Assembly (NCBI GenBank): GCA_905250075.1
Contig: CAJNOP010000104.1
Location: 545,530-609,529, forward strand
Reading direction: 5' to 3'
DNA length: 64,000 nucleotides
From: Rotaria sp. Silwood1
Taxonomy: Eukaryota > Rotifera > Eurotatoria > Philodinida > Philodinidae
Shown here: positions 37,570 to 48,742 of the stretch, piece by piece
How positions within the stretch are numbered: the stretch's first letter is position 1
How the letters are laid out: every line of letters starts with the position of its first letter
Notes under the pieces: model-generated
The model's database searches: none
What the model was told of the DNA's origin: nothing
Seen by the model: only the letters and a program-made list of their open reading frames with translations
Position numbers and translations under genes: made by a program

Positions 37570-37631
37570 TATTGGTCAAAATTGATTAAAGTAACAGTAA
37601 ATCATAGAATTTGCAAATTAACATGTTTATA

Positions 37632-38332
37632 ACTAATGTCCGCGCCAGAATTAAAGAGGGGGTGTGTGTAAATGCAATAACTCGATAATGGCAACAGCTA
37701 GCGACCTGCGGTTTTCACTAATTGAAAGAGGAGAAGAGGGCACGTCTTTTTCTCCGACAATGTATAAGACGAAATCCTTTTAAAGTTAATCATCTTCGAA
37801 AAACTTACAAAAGAATGCATGAAAATGGCCTGCCATCTAGATGAAATTTTGATTTTGACCTTTGATTTAGATAGAGGGACTTGAGATCTATAGTTTAAGA
37901 TACAATGCGCTTTCTTACTTTTCATTACATTTTCATCGAAATATCAAGCTATTATGATAAAAAGTGCAAAAAATCAGCAAAATTCCCTATTATTTGCGCA
38001 TGTAAATACATGATTCCATTTACTCAACGTTAGAATGTAATAAGAGAACAAGTTACATTGTATCTTGAACTATAGATCTCAAGTCCCTCTATCTAAATCA
38101 AAGGTCAACATGAAAATTTCATCTAGATGGCAGGCCATTTTCATGCATTCTTTTGTAAGTTTTTCGAAGATGATTATCTTTAAAAGGATTTCGTCTTACA
38201 CATTGTCGGAGAAAAAGACGTGCCCTCTTCTCCTCTTTCAATTAGTGAAAACCGCAGGTCGCTAGCTGTTGCCATTATCGAGTTATTGCATTTACACCCA
38301 CCCCTCCTTTAATTCTGGCGCGGACATTAGTC
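37632..38332. mobile_element. Foldback element B, same family as 4462-5640
   Basis: The arms of ~285-300 bp (37632-37930 and 38035-38332) are about 95% identical inverted copies around a ~100-bp centre. The ends are AACTAATGTCCGCGCCAG and GACTAATGTCCGCGCCAG (right reversed). The internal blocks TGCAATAACTCGATAATGG and GATCTATAGTTTAAGATACA match the outer arms of element A, but far more divergently. Mirror-image reading frames in the two arms come from the inverted repeat and are not genes. Confidence 0.85.
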
Positions 38333-38382
38333 AGATTCTATACAGCAATAGTTGCGCAAGCCTTTTAGAAAATATTTGAAAC

Positions 38383-40042
38383 ATAGATGTCCATGGCGGC
38401 GCTGCCGCTACCGCTACCACGATGATGGGAGCGACAGCAGCAAAAAATTTTTAATAAGGCGACGCGGTGCAGTAGATTTTTTAAATACTACAGCGGCAGC
38501 GGTTGAACTTTTGGGACATTTTTTCTGAAGAAATCCATTGTACTTGAGATTATTATTCTTATGTAATTTGAACTAAGCAGAACTTTTCTCAGTCAACGCA
38601 GTTCAATGTCTTTGTCATCAAACAGAAACAGACTCTTTACTACCATACGACTGAATGATGATGATATTTCTGAACTTGCTAACAAATGTTGCTGAATACA
38701 TATTTTATTTGATTTTACTTGACATACGTATCGGTAGTTAATTCCAGGTACCCCTATCGTAATTTTATCATTGTTATGATTTTCTACTGATAAATGCTGA
38801 CTTATTTTTACTCTAAAGGTTCATTTACTTTATGGGCACTATGAGCAACATTGATAAACTTCTTTGTAAACTTTTAAACTGCAAATGTAACAATATGTTT
38901 ATTTTTATTGATCATCCTTTTTTTCATGTTAGGCCAACGTATGTTTCTTCTAATTACGTCAACGTTAATGGGTTTTTCTAGTTACAAGCGTATTGGGGTT
39001 TGTATTTAACGCATGCATTAAATCTTTAAGTTCTTTAGGCCTCACTATTCGATGAGTTTTACGATTATAAGAATTTCTTTGTTTGATTTATAAATTTTAC
39101 TGTGATATACGACTTAAAACATTATGCTTATAGATAATGTGTATGCATATTAACAAACTTATTACAGTTGGAGCAAATAAACTTTAAGTATACTTTCTAT
39201 GTTTTCTCATTAAATTACTAGCAAAAAAAATCGAATTCAGACAACACGATTATTATTGTTGGTTTCATTATTGAAGAAGAAAAATGATCAAAAAAAAAAT
39301 ATCAAGTTTTATTAAACTTTGTAACAAGTACGACACTTATGCATAATATCATGTGTTGATTAGATTTTCTCGAAAGCTAAGTATTGTTCTATGAAGTTTT
39401 ATAATAACAGGAATAAAAGATCGCCAGAAGTTCTGGTATTAGCTAGAAATTAGTAATTCCTATTTTTGCACATTTGAGTAACTACAAGAAAGAGAATGTT
39501 CAAAGGAATATGTGGTTTTTGTTTTAGCATACACGATTGAAAAGAGATTATCGTGAATCTCATTAGCATGACATGAATGCATCGTTTTATTTTGGATCTA
39601 AAACTCTACTCTGCATTAACTCACCTATGTAACGTTATAGTCTCTGCCAATTATAAACTTCTACCACTCTTATTCTGTCCTGGTCTGAAATATCTCAGTT
39701 GAACAAATCGGATGAGGCTACCTGATTTGGGCGGTATATCTCTTTCGATATAATCTAAGATTCCATGTTCTTGTATGTCTTTTGATTACTAATTGAATGT
39801 TTTCAATACAACTAAAGATTTAATAGATTCATTTTTATCACCCATTTTCTTACATGAAAAATTAATAATAATAGGTTTTTTCTTACTTTGAGAGTAGGTC
39901 ATTGTTTCGAATACGTTTTCAATAGCTCCGCGGCAGCGGCGCGGTAGCGGTAGAATTGTTTTTAATACGTCGCGGCGGCGGCGTGATAGGTTTTCCCTTT
40001 CATATCATCACGGTGCACTTTCAACCGCGATGAACATCTATA
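38383..40042. mobile_element. 1660-bp element with GC-rich ends and 9-bp target duplication
   Basis: Exact direct repeats ATTTGAAAC at 38374-38382 and 40043-40051 flank an element whose ends ATAGATGTCCAT and TATAGATGTTCAT (right reversed) are inverted. Just inside each end lies a CGG/GCC-rich block (GGCGGCGCTGCCGCTACCGC on the left, GCGGCAGCGGCGCGGTAGCG on the right), while the ~1.3-kb centre is unusually AT-rich. No open frame is convincing. A 9-bp duplication points to a MULE-type transposase, though 8-bp hAT duplication cannot be excluded because the border is ambiguous by one base. Confidence 0.75.
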
Positions 40043-40051
40043 ATTTGAAAC

Positions 40052-40711
40052 TAAAAGCAATCATTCAAAATTAACAATTATTTCATCAATATTTTTATGC
40101 TAAACAAGGAGAACAAGAGATTTTCTAACAAAAAAAAAACAAAATGATAATTGTTCATAATTAAAAAAAATTCAATTCATTCTATTGCGATCTCATTATT
40201 TATCATGAAAAAAAATACATAAAAGCTTCGTTTCTTTTTTTTCATAAAATACGTCTGTAAACAATAGTAAAACAGATTATTTTCACTGTGATGAATAAAA
40301 TCAAGAGAGGCATTTATTATGAATTTATATGCCGATGAAAAAAATGCGAAACATGCATAAAATTGAGTTATCACAAGTGTTTTTTCATTGGTGAAAAGAT
40401 GCACCATTCCATTGGTGTATTAACGTTAAATCATCTCAAAAAGATGATTGATTTAACTCTGTTTTAACTTAACTCACGATTCGATTGGTTAATTCAGTTT
40501 TAACTCCTCTAGTGTGTTTGACCCCATATATATATATGTACCCATATCGGTATAATGTGGATGATGGACTACACTTTGGCAAGTAAAAATGTTGATTCAC
40601 TTCACGTGACCTTTTTCTTCCTACATGTGCACTTTCTTCTATCAACAAAACAGAAACAGAAGATTGTAACAATTGCTGGATTCTTAGAAACAACGTATAT
40701 TTTTTATTCTC
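40052..40711. promoter_or_regulatory. Upstream region of the B-box/SPRY gene
   Basis: AT-rich, with no coding sequence. A TATATATATA run at 40529-40539 lies about 175 bp before the start codon and could serve as a core promoter or simply be low-complexity sequence. Confidence 0.3.
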
Positions 40712-41863
40712 ATGGTTTCTGTGACTTCAAAAACTCCTTGCGTTACATGTGATAGAGGCGCTGGAGTAGTTAAATGTGAAGGATGTACACAAGCGTTTTG
40801 TACAGAACATATTACTGACCATCGGCAAACTCTACATCATCAATTGGATGAAATTATTGTTGAACATGATAGTCTTCAAGAATTAATCATTGAAAATAAA
40901 GACCAAAATAATCCTTTGATAAAGTATATTGATGAATGGGAACAAAAATCTATTGTGAAGATTAAACGCATGGCTCAAGAGACTCGTCAAAAAACTATAG
41001 AACTTTCAAATATACATAAGAGTAAATTTTTTTATGAAAATTCGAATTGTTAAATGTCAATCTATTTTTCCATAGGAACCGTATCACAAGAACTAAATTT
41101 TCTTAACGAAAGAATAAAAAAGGCACGTGAAAAAGATGATTTTTTCGAAACAGATCTTATCAATTGGATATCAATTTTGAATAGATTGAGAGACGAACTG
41201 ATGAATGTTTCATTATCGAACAGTATTCAAGAAGATACATCAGCACCACTAATATATCAGCTTAAATTGCTCACAACATCTTCGAAGTTCAATGATAAAA
41301 TTATGTTTCCGTACCGTGAGATCGACTCACAGATGATAACTTCTGGAGATGTCTTTGAACATTGTCTTAATGGTGCTAATATTGATGATCATGGTCGACT
41401 TGTCGAACACAGTGACTGGGATTGTACTGTTGAAGTTCGTGGAAAAGTCGACTATTCATCTGGTACGCATCAATTTCGTTTTCAAATTGAGAAAAATCCA
41501 CGAAGAACTTGGATTTTCTTTGGTATTATTTCTAAATCACAACCAATGAAGAAGTATTCATATGAATCTCCGTCTGCATATGGATGGGCAGATTACAATG
41601 ACTATTTTCTTAATGGTATTCGTCAAAATAATGAAACTGGTACCCTATTTCATCATACAGTTGAAAACGATATAGTTGCACTCGTATTCGATTGTACAAA
41701 TCGAAAAATTTATTATAAAAATGAGCGAAGCCAGAAAAGTCAACAATTAGATATTGATATTAACAAATGTCCCTTTCCTTGGCAACTTCATATCAACATT
41801 TACGGAAGAGGTGATCGTGTACGCTTACTTAATGTTATAAGTGATATTTCACTACCTTCATAG
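40712..41863 (+). CDS. B-box zinc finger/coiled-coil/SPRY protein (TRIM-like, no RING)
   Basis: Two exons, 40712-41021 and 41076-41863, joined by a 54-nt intron (GTAAAT..CCATAG, phase 1), encode 365 residues. Residues 10-42 form a B-box zinc finger (Cys10, Cys13, Cys22, Cys25, Cys30, His33, His37, His42). Residues ~45-180 are helical and charged, a probable coiled coil (LNFLNERIKKAREKDD). The C-terminal ~175 residues match a B30.2/SPRY fold (HQFRFQIE, WIFFGIIS, VALVFDCTNRKIYY, PWQLHINIYG). TRIM proteins normally start with a RING E3 domain; here there is none, so it would be a B-box-only adaptor unless a RING is supplied by a partner. SPRY domains bind protein targets; the target is unknown. 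A poly(A) signal AATAAA lies at 41892. The MULE-like element starts 83 bp after the stop codon. Confidence 0.85.
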
Positions 41864-41945
41864 CTATGATTAACAAGAAATATTCATGTTTAATAAATCA
41901 AGATGTTCATTATTGTGAGATCTTAATCCTATTTATAGTTTATCT

Positions 41946-43094
41946 GGCAACACGACAGTTGAGCCCCCGACAGTTGAGCCCCGACAGTTGAGCCCCGACA
42001 AATGAGCCCCCGACAAATGAGCCCACCGACAGTTGAGCCTACCGACAGTTGAGCTCCCGACAAATGAGCTCCCGACATTTGAGCCTCATAGGCGAAACAA
42101 ATTAAAGAAATAGAAAAATTAATATTAGATAAATTAGTGGTTCAATATTAAAAAAAAGTGTAAACATGTGACATCTTATGGTTCCAGAAATTCGTTTATA
42201 TCTAACTTCTCTAGCGGGCCAATCAAAAGTAATAAGACGAAAAAGTTGTTCGATTTATTTTTTTTCGATATTTCTTGTATTCGTTTGATTCTCATTGTTG
42301 TTCATCTAATTTGATTATCAGTACATAATGTCAATTGTCAAGTCTTCCAAAGGACACGATAAACTTTTACTCGAAGGTTATTCTTATCGTCGTGCAAATA
42401 AATCACAAAGAATATGGCGCTGCTCGAGAAACGATTGTGCTGGTCGTGTTGCTTTTGATGGTGATCAATATAATAAAATAACAGAACATGTACATGCACC
42501 CAACCCGGAAGCAACTATATCAGCTGAATTTAAATCAAAAATTACAACCAGTGCAACCACATCTCATGATCCTCCACGTCGTATAATTTATGAAGCACTA
42601 CAAAATGTTGATAAAAATGATGGTGCAGCTGTACCAACATATCATTCATCACAAAGAACAATTGAACGTAAAAGAAAAAGAAATGACATACCTTTACCAC
42701 GACCACAGACATACACTGAAATCGTAATTCCTGATGAATTACAAATAACTAATGGTGGTGCACGTTTTCTATTGTACAACAATCAAGATCCTAGTAGACG
42801 TTTAATAATAGTCAAATATGAACTTATTGATGAAAAATTACAGATACTAGCTTCAACATTTTACGTCATACCAACAGATATTTATTTCAAAAGAGCAAGA
42901 GCTCTCTTTAATTTTTGATACTAATACAAAATAAATTTTTCTATTTCTTTAATTTGTTTCTCCTATGAGGCTCAAATGTCGGGAGCTCATTTGTCGGGAG
43001 CTCAACTGTCGGTAGGCTCAACTGTCGGTGGGCTCATTTGTCGGGGGCTCAACTGTCGGGGCTCAACTGTCGAGGGCTCAACTGTCGGTGTACC
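41946..43094 (+). mobile_element. MULE-like element with tandem-repeat TIRs
   Basis: The 9-bp direct repeats AGTTTATCT at 41937-41945 and 43095-43103 flank this 1149-bp element, matching the 9-bp duplication typical of Mutator-like transposons. The terminal inverted repeats (~150 bp) are made of about nine short tandem units of the type CCGACAGTTGAGCC or CCGACAAATGAGCC in the same order on both ends, followed by a shared TTTCTATTTCTTTAATTTG. Between the TIRs lies one intact ORF (42328-42918) with its own AATAAA at 42930. There is no MULE transposase core, so it is presumably mobilised in trans. Confidence 0.88.
42328..42918 (+). CDS. FLYWCH zinc-finger protein carried by a MULE-like element
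   Basis: 196 codons, intact, ending just before the right TIR. Residues ~1-50 form a FLYWCH zinc finger: LLLEGYSYRR, then IWRC-x4-CAGRV and a final HVHAP, giving Trp-x-Cys-x4-Cys...His-x-His. FLYWCH domains bind DNA or proteins and occur at the N-terminus of many MULE transposases in animals. The middle (about residues 60-130) is basic and Ser/Thr-rich (RTIERKRKRND). The C-terminal part (RFLLYNNQDPSRRLIIVKYE, STFYVIPTDIYF) resembles the linker that leads into a transposase domain but stops before any catalytic residues. It could be a truncated transposase N-terminus kept as an end-binding protein or repressor; that role is inference. Confidence 0.75.
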   Translation: MSIVKSSKGHDKLLLEGYSYRRANKSQRIWRCSRNDCAGRVAFDGDQYNKITEHVHAPNPEATISAEFKSKITTSATTSHDPPRRIIYEALQNVDKNDGAAVPTYHSSQRTIERKRKRNDIPLPRPQTYTEIVIPDELQITNGGARFLLYNNQDPSRRLIIVKYELIDEKLQILASTFYVIPTDIYFKRARALFNF

Positions 43095-43103
43095 AGTTTA
43101 TCT

Positions 43104-44780
43104 GTATAACTGTATCTAAATCCAATCGACTCTACGCAACAACGTGACGCTGTATATAGAATGATGACAAGAGTTGGAAAACTCCTAATAGAAAATTCTG
43201 CAAACGATGAACAAAGAAAGGAAAAATCCATAGAATAACACGGAAGAAAGAAAAAGAAAACTTCATGGTGCATAACTAACGATAAGATAAAAGATGAAGA
43301 ACATAAGTGTATATGTATAATCCTATAGATAGAGAGGGAAAAATCCTTAGGACTGCATCTGAAGAAGATGTAGGTCATAACAATTATGTCTATCAGATTA
43401 ATTGCAAGTTATTGAACAATAAAACTTAACGAATAACTCGCATGAAAACTCAAATATTCGATATGCGAATGGTGCTATTTTCTATTTATAGAGAACTGAA
43501 AAATTTCAATTTCATTGTTTGTATCTGATTGAATCATAATTGAATAGCATAGTATATTATTATCAATAGTATTTAACAGACTCAGTTGGCAATATAATTT
43601 CAATAATTTTCTATTGAACTATTGTATTTCAGGCGAAGTTATTAGACAATAATTACTGATCAAACTTCGAATTTTGTCGATTCATATAACATTACATCCT
43701 CTCTACGAGAATAGAAGATATTAGTTAACAATCATTCCTTCAGGAAAAAGCACTTACTTCTAGTATGAATGAAATGCATTAACCTAGTCGCATTATCGTT
43801 CTTTAACCAGTCACTAACAATAAAAGTGACAATTTCATTGTTATCTTGGTTAGGAATTATACAATCATGATTCACATTTTAATACAGAAAAAAAAGACTT
43901 TTCAAACCTCATGAAATATAAACATAATTAATAAAATCGAAAACAATACTCTTCGATTCATTTATCATGCAGATCAGAAACAGTCGTTCTGAGAAATTTC
44001 ATTCATTAGCTCGAGATTACAATAAGCATGAAGAGTTTGTGTTTCTCTCGCTTGAGCAATATTTTCTATAACCTAGCTTAGATAATAAAATTAGATTTTA
44101 ATTCATATATAGAGAGACAGATTATTTTCATCTGTTTTTGTTTAATCTTTTTTTTATTTTTTCTAATTTGCATTTACTCTATCATCGGTTTTCGTGATTT
44201 ATTCTATGGTTAAGAATGTCTGAAAAAAATAGAACAAACTATTGTTTTTTGTTAATGGCGAATCTAAAATAAAGTTTGTTTTCGTTTCCGAGAAATTCTT
44301 ATATATCTTAGAAACCTATAAGTTTACCTTGAAAATCTATATTTTTGAAAATGATTGATGAGACAAAACTTTTTATGAAAACCGGTAATTTGGACCGATG
44401 TTAGCCATAGTAATAGAACCTAATTGAATCAATCGCAAAGATTCATAAGTTTGTTCACCTTAAGTATGAATTTTTATAGTTTTTATCGGTTTTCTGCATG
44501 ATTATGAGGTCGATTCGGAGAATGAATTATGCCTCGCTTTTATTTATATGTTTGATTGTCTTGCTTTTCTAAGCATCTTGTATCTTCTATTGTTATCAGA
44601 AACATTCACTTTTTTTTAAATCATAACAAACCACTTGTATATAATGTATTCTGCTGTCGAATCAAATAATATTTACGCCCCTAAGAATCCACAAAAGGCA
44701 TACAGTTAAAATAATACTAATATATCAAATACGAATCATTATTTTTTTCAAATGAAGTCCGAGTGAACTTTTTTGCTGCT
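43104..44780. other. Intergenic, no gene
   Basis: AT-rich with no supported frame. It separates the MULE-like element from the hexosaminidase pseudogene. Confidence 0.4.
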
Positions 44781-44784
44781 GAAG

Positions 44785-47080
44785 ATAGTTGCTTGTCGGA
44801 ATCTTCTCTTTCTTTTCGTCGTAATTATTGTTGAAAGCCTACCATCTGCATGGGGCTATGAATAACGTGGTTTTCTCAACATGATTCGTCTTCAACCGAA
44901 TGTTAGAAAGTCTTGATCTAAACCTCAATCGATACAGACAACAATTCAATGTTCAGCTGTTCATCCGAATAATTTCACTTTCTCATGAACGAGAGTAGTC
45001 AACGTTATGGTTTATTGACCAGTGCTTTTGATCGATACGACACAGCAATCTTTTTCCCTTGCACTTACTTACCTCATATATTACGTTATTGTTCTGATTC
45101 TCAACTGGTGACTATATTCGTCAAACAAGGACAAATGCGACACTAAGAAAAAAATTTGTTCAATCTTGCTAATACATCGTTGGTCATGGACCTCTACGTC
45201 AACATTCAACAGCCGTGTGATCAATAGCCGAGTTTGGAACCGAGTGAGCCAGGTAAAAGCAGTTTTTGAAGACTTTTTTTAAATCAAATTATATGTACTT
45301 AATTAAGATACGCTCGTTGTCAAGAGCAATCATACTACCCTCAATGCAGTATCTGTTTGGGGTGCTCTGCGAGGTCTCGAAACATACAATCAATTGTTCT
45401 ATACAGATGATGATCTCTGAGTAAACTATTCTTTTCTATAATTAAAACTTTGCTTATCACCTTAAAAAATAATAGTTTGCCATTAGTGAAACGATAATCA
45501 ATGATTTTCCTCGATTTCAACATCGAAGTCTTCTGCTGGATACGTCTCGTCATTTTATTTCTGTCAATACAATTAAAATGAATTTGGTTGGTAATCAAAC
45601 GATTCTTTGTTTCTCTGTACTTAGAATCTATTGTTTGTGCTATAAGAAGCAATGACTCAGAGTAAAGTGAATGTAACTCATTTTCATATTGTTGACGACC
45701 AATCGTTCCTCTATGAGTCACGTTCGTATCCTAAATTAAGTGATAAAGATGCTTACAACAAACGCTGTTTATTCACAAGCTGATGTTATTGATTTAATTG
45801 AATTTTCACGACAGCATGGTATTCATGTGCTAATCGAATTTGATTCATCAGGTACAACCTATCAGATGTCTGAATATAACGTAATAGTCAAGGAAAGCCA
45901 AACGGTAAATTGGAACTTATGGATTCAAGTCGAAATTCAACATTTGCCTTTTTTAAGAACTTTTTTACTGGAATTGCTAGCGTCTTTTCTGTTCGTTATG
46001 TGCACTTGGGCGATGATGAAATTTATTTTGAATGCTAGTAACTGTTATGCATTTTCAGTACATTGTCTTTCTCGAACGAGAACTTTTCGTTTAGAAGAAG
46101 TAATCCACGAATCAAGGAATTCATGCGACAGATGCAATTTAGAATAGCCTATGGTCTACTCGAACAATATTACATGCATATGTAAGTTTAAAAGACGAGA
46201 GAAATCTTATTTCAACTTTCGAAATTTCTAAGGAAATTTCTCAATAAACGAAAATAATTTTCCTAGTTTGTAATTTATTGCATCAGTAGACAAATCCAAT
46301 ATTTGATATTGATTTGTCAATTTCGAGATTGAAAATTTGTTTACATCGTCTTGTTTGCAGAGAAAAAGTTTTGCATTATCATTGACTTTGTATTTCTTAT
46401 CATAGATTGGTTGATATTGTCAATGCCACAGAGAAAGGTTATGTTGTATGGCAAGAAATCTCCGATCATCATGTGAGAGTAAAATCAAATACGTTGGTTG
46501 AAGTTTGAACGGTTAGAATGCAAAATTATTTCACCATGTTATTATTATTTTCATAGAAGCCTTATGGTTTGAAGTTAGCTCGGGTCACAAATCTCGATTA
46601 TCTAGTTATTCTATCAGCATGTTGGTGAGAATTTAGACATTTATAAGATAATCATATCGTATCATGGTTAAGAATGTATCTGAATTTAATTTCATATGGT
46701 TAAGACTGGTTCAAATACTAGAAGTGTGATTCGCACGATTCCATGGGTAAATATCTTTGTGGTTGTTTTGGTCAAACTTCCTCATTTCCATTTGTTGTTT
46801 AGGTATTGAAAAACAAAAAATGTTGGTCGTCGATGGAGAAGCTTATATGTGGGGTGGTGAGTTACAAAAAAGTGCGATTTCTTAAGCAGTTCAGTTGAAG
46901 AGAAAGTTCGATTCCTGAGTCAAACTTCAGTAGGAACTCAAATCTTTTTAGCATTTTTGATTAGAACATTATGTATTATCTACAGGCAAAAAAATTATTG
47001 AAATCGAGAGAAGGCGCATATTAAGAGCTTCCCTCGTTAGCCATCGTGTTCGTTTGGTGATCGATTTTCGTTAGAAAACG
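44785..47080 (+). pseudogene. GH20 beta-N-acetylhexosaminidase pseudogene
   Basis: Collinear fragments of a lysosomal-type hexosaminidase (removes terminal GlcNAc/GalNAc) appear in different frames: a signal-peptide-like stretch (44805-44845), PQSIQTTIQCSAVHPNNFTF (44928), QRYGLLTSAFDRYDTAIF (44999), VWGALRGLETYNQLFY (45360), [17 protein letters not shown] (45505), VTHFHIVDDQSF (45670), SRQHGIHVLIEFDSSG (45800), VRYVHLGDDEIYFEC (45990), NPRIKEFMRQMQF (46112), GYVVWQEISDHH (46437), ARVTNLDYLVILSACW (46577), EKQKMLVVDGEAYMWGG (46808) and a final RASLVSHRV (47028). The catalytic Asp-Glu pair (HLGDDE) survives, and several GT..AG introns are still visible. Frameshifts near 45650 and 45755 and stops within or after fragments near 45215, 45420, 46034 and 46505 break the frame. 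Confidence 0.88.
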
Positions 47081-47698
47081 GCTATAGTCTGCTAGAGGTT
47101 TTTCATTTAAAATAATTTGTATTCGTAGAATGCCGCTAAAGAACACATATGAGTTCCACATTTTAGCACAAGTTGGACTGCACTGAAAAGCTTATTTTGC
47201 GACTTGAACTTTTGATACTTAATGAAGAGTATACAACGTGCTATTTTTGTATAAAAATTTATGATTTCTCATCGTATTTATAGAACCATAGATTGGTATG
47301 TTTCTTGAAAAACTTTATAGTAACGTATTTTCAAAGGTAGAGAACCTGTTGTTTAGAAGTTACATACCAAAATGTTCATTTACTGATTAACTAGTGTATA
47401 GTTCCAGACGGATCGACAAAGCTTCACATTACAAAATCGACCTATGAGTAAAAGAAAAATTTAATTAACCTAAAAGTCAGATTGAATCAAGGCGCGTTCC
47501 AATTAGATTTACAGAGAAAAAAATTTGAACTAATGTCTCCGACATGAGAATATGTGAGGAAAAGGTAAATATCTATATGAAACATGAGTGCAGCTATCGA
47601 TTTGATCTTGCATACAGAATAAAAGAAAAATGTTTTTTAATTAGATAAGATTTATCAATTTAGCATCGGTAAAAAAAATGACAAACAAAATATTTTGA
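47081..47698. other. Spacer, no gene
   Basis: AT-rich 3' flank of the minus-strand F-box gene; nothing supported. Confidence 0.4.
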
Positions 47699-48742
47699 TT
47701 ATTGAGAAATAATTTGAATTTTATGTTTATGTGCTTTTTCTTCAGTCCTTTTAATTTGAAAAATAGCGTCAGATCGAGTGTTTAATTCAAATGATAGCTG
47801 TTGACAATAAGTATCTAATTTCGTCTGTATATTATTGTTGACTGTTGTCATTAACTGATTACAGAGAATGAAAATTTTAATTGATTTCATTTTTTTCAAT
47901 AATGTCCATACAAAATCAATCAAATTAATATCAAATGCTTCATCGAATTGAAAATAGTATACAGTAAGATATAAACTTTTTAAATATGGTACAACTGTAT
48001 GGCAATGTTCGAAATAATCTGATTTATATTGATGACGATTCCAAATGAATTTCAGTATTTGAAGATGTTCAAGAATAAATATTTCTTGATTGAATAACGG
48101 CACGGAACGACATTTTTCAATTTCAAGACGTTTCAATTTTGGCATATGTGATAAAAGTAAATAAGAAATTGAATGGTTGGGATCGTCTAAAAGTTGTATA
48201 TAAAGTATTTCAACATTGCTATTAGTACCTGATTGATAATTAATAATTGATATAGGTCGCCAAAATCTTAATCGACATATACGAAGAGTTGGTACAAGAA
48301 GAATGATTTCAAGTAATTTTTGAGATGGTATACATGTTAAAGAAATACTATGAAGTGAATGAAATTGTTCTAATGCACTACAAATAGATGGAATGTTTTG
48401 TATAGACACTTGAATAATTAATGATTTTAATTGAATAAGTTTTTTCGAATGGGATTGAAGAAATTGAAGAAGATCATCAGATTCATATTCAGAAAATGAT
48501 TGAATACAAGTTACACGATCAAGTATTGAATTAGACCAATAAAAATTAGATTGATTAAATTTCGAATTAGGATGTTTCGTTTTTGATCCTAGCTGAACAT
48601 TTAAGAAAAGTTGTTTTGAAGCTAATAATTTATCAAAATAATTATTTAAATTGGAAAAAGCTTGAAAGAGATCATGAACTTCTATATAAGAAAATATTAA
48701 TAGCCATAATTCAACAGGTAACTGTTCACCACGTGATTTCAT
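47699..48742 (-). CDS. F-box protein, paralogue 1
   Basis: A single-exon frame of 347 residues if started at the Met at 48742. The open frame extends 28 codons further (to 48826), but the paralogue at 50022 aligns exactly from this inner Met (seven residues before LPVELW in both), so I prefer it. The F-box is at residues ~8-45 (LPVELWLLIFSYIEVHDLFQ), followed by AFSNLNNYFDKLL. The rest is a chain of Leu-rich helices and strands (LIQLKSLIIQ, MPKLKRLEIEKCR, LKSLYLTVYYF), a degenerate LRR-like substrate-binding region. F-box proteins bring substrates to SCF ubiquitin ligases through Skp1. Large F-box/LRR families of this style are common in bdelloid rotifers. No intron is seen. Confidence 0.85.
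   Translation of the reverse strand: MKSRGEQLPVELWLLIFSYIEVHDLFQAFSNLNNYFDKLLASKQLFLNVQLGSKTKHPNSKFNQSNFYWSNSILDRVTCIQSFSEYESDDLLQFLQSHSKKLIQLKSLIIQVSIQNIPSICSALEQFHSLHSISLTCIPSQKLLEIILLVPTLRICRLRFWRPISIINYQSGTNSNVEILYIQLLDDPNHSISYLLLSHMPKLKRLEIEKCRSVPLFNQEIFILEHLQILKFIWNRHQYKSDYFEHCHTVVPYLKSLYLTVYYFQFDEAFDINLIDFVWTLLKKMKSIKIFILCNQLMTTVNNNIQTKLDTYCQQLSFELNTRSDAIFQIKRTEEKAHKHKIQIISQ

Noticed and set aside
37698-38265. Two mirror-image frames giving nearly the same peptide
   Set aside because: They are the inverted arms of a foldback element.
41946-42090. CRISPR-like regular repeats
   Set aside because: Units are ~14 bp without unique spacers, mirrored at 42960-43094, and the genome is eukaryotic; they are TIR minisatellites.
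45341-45721. 126-codon minus frame
   Set aside because: The + strand carries recognisable hexosaminidase fragments over the same bases.
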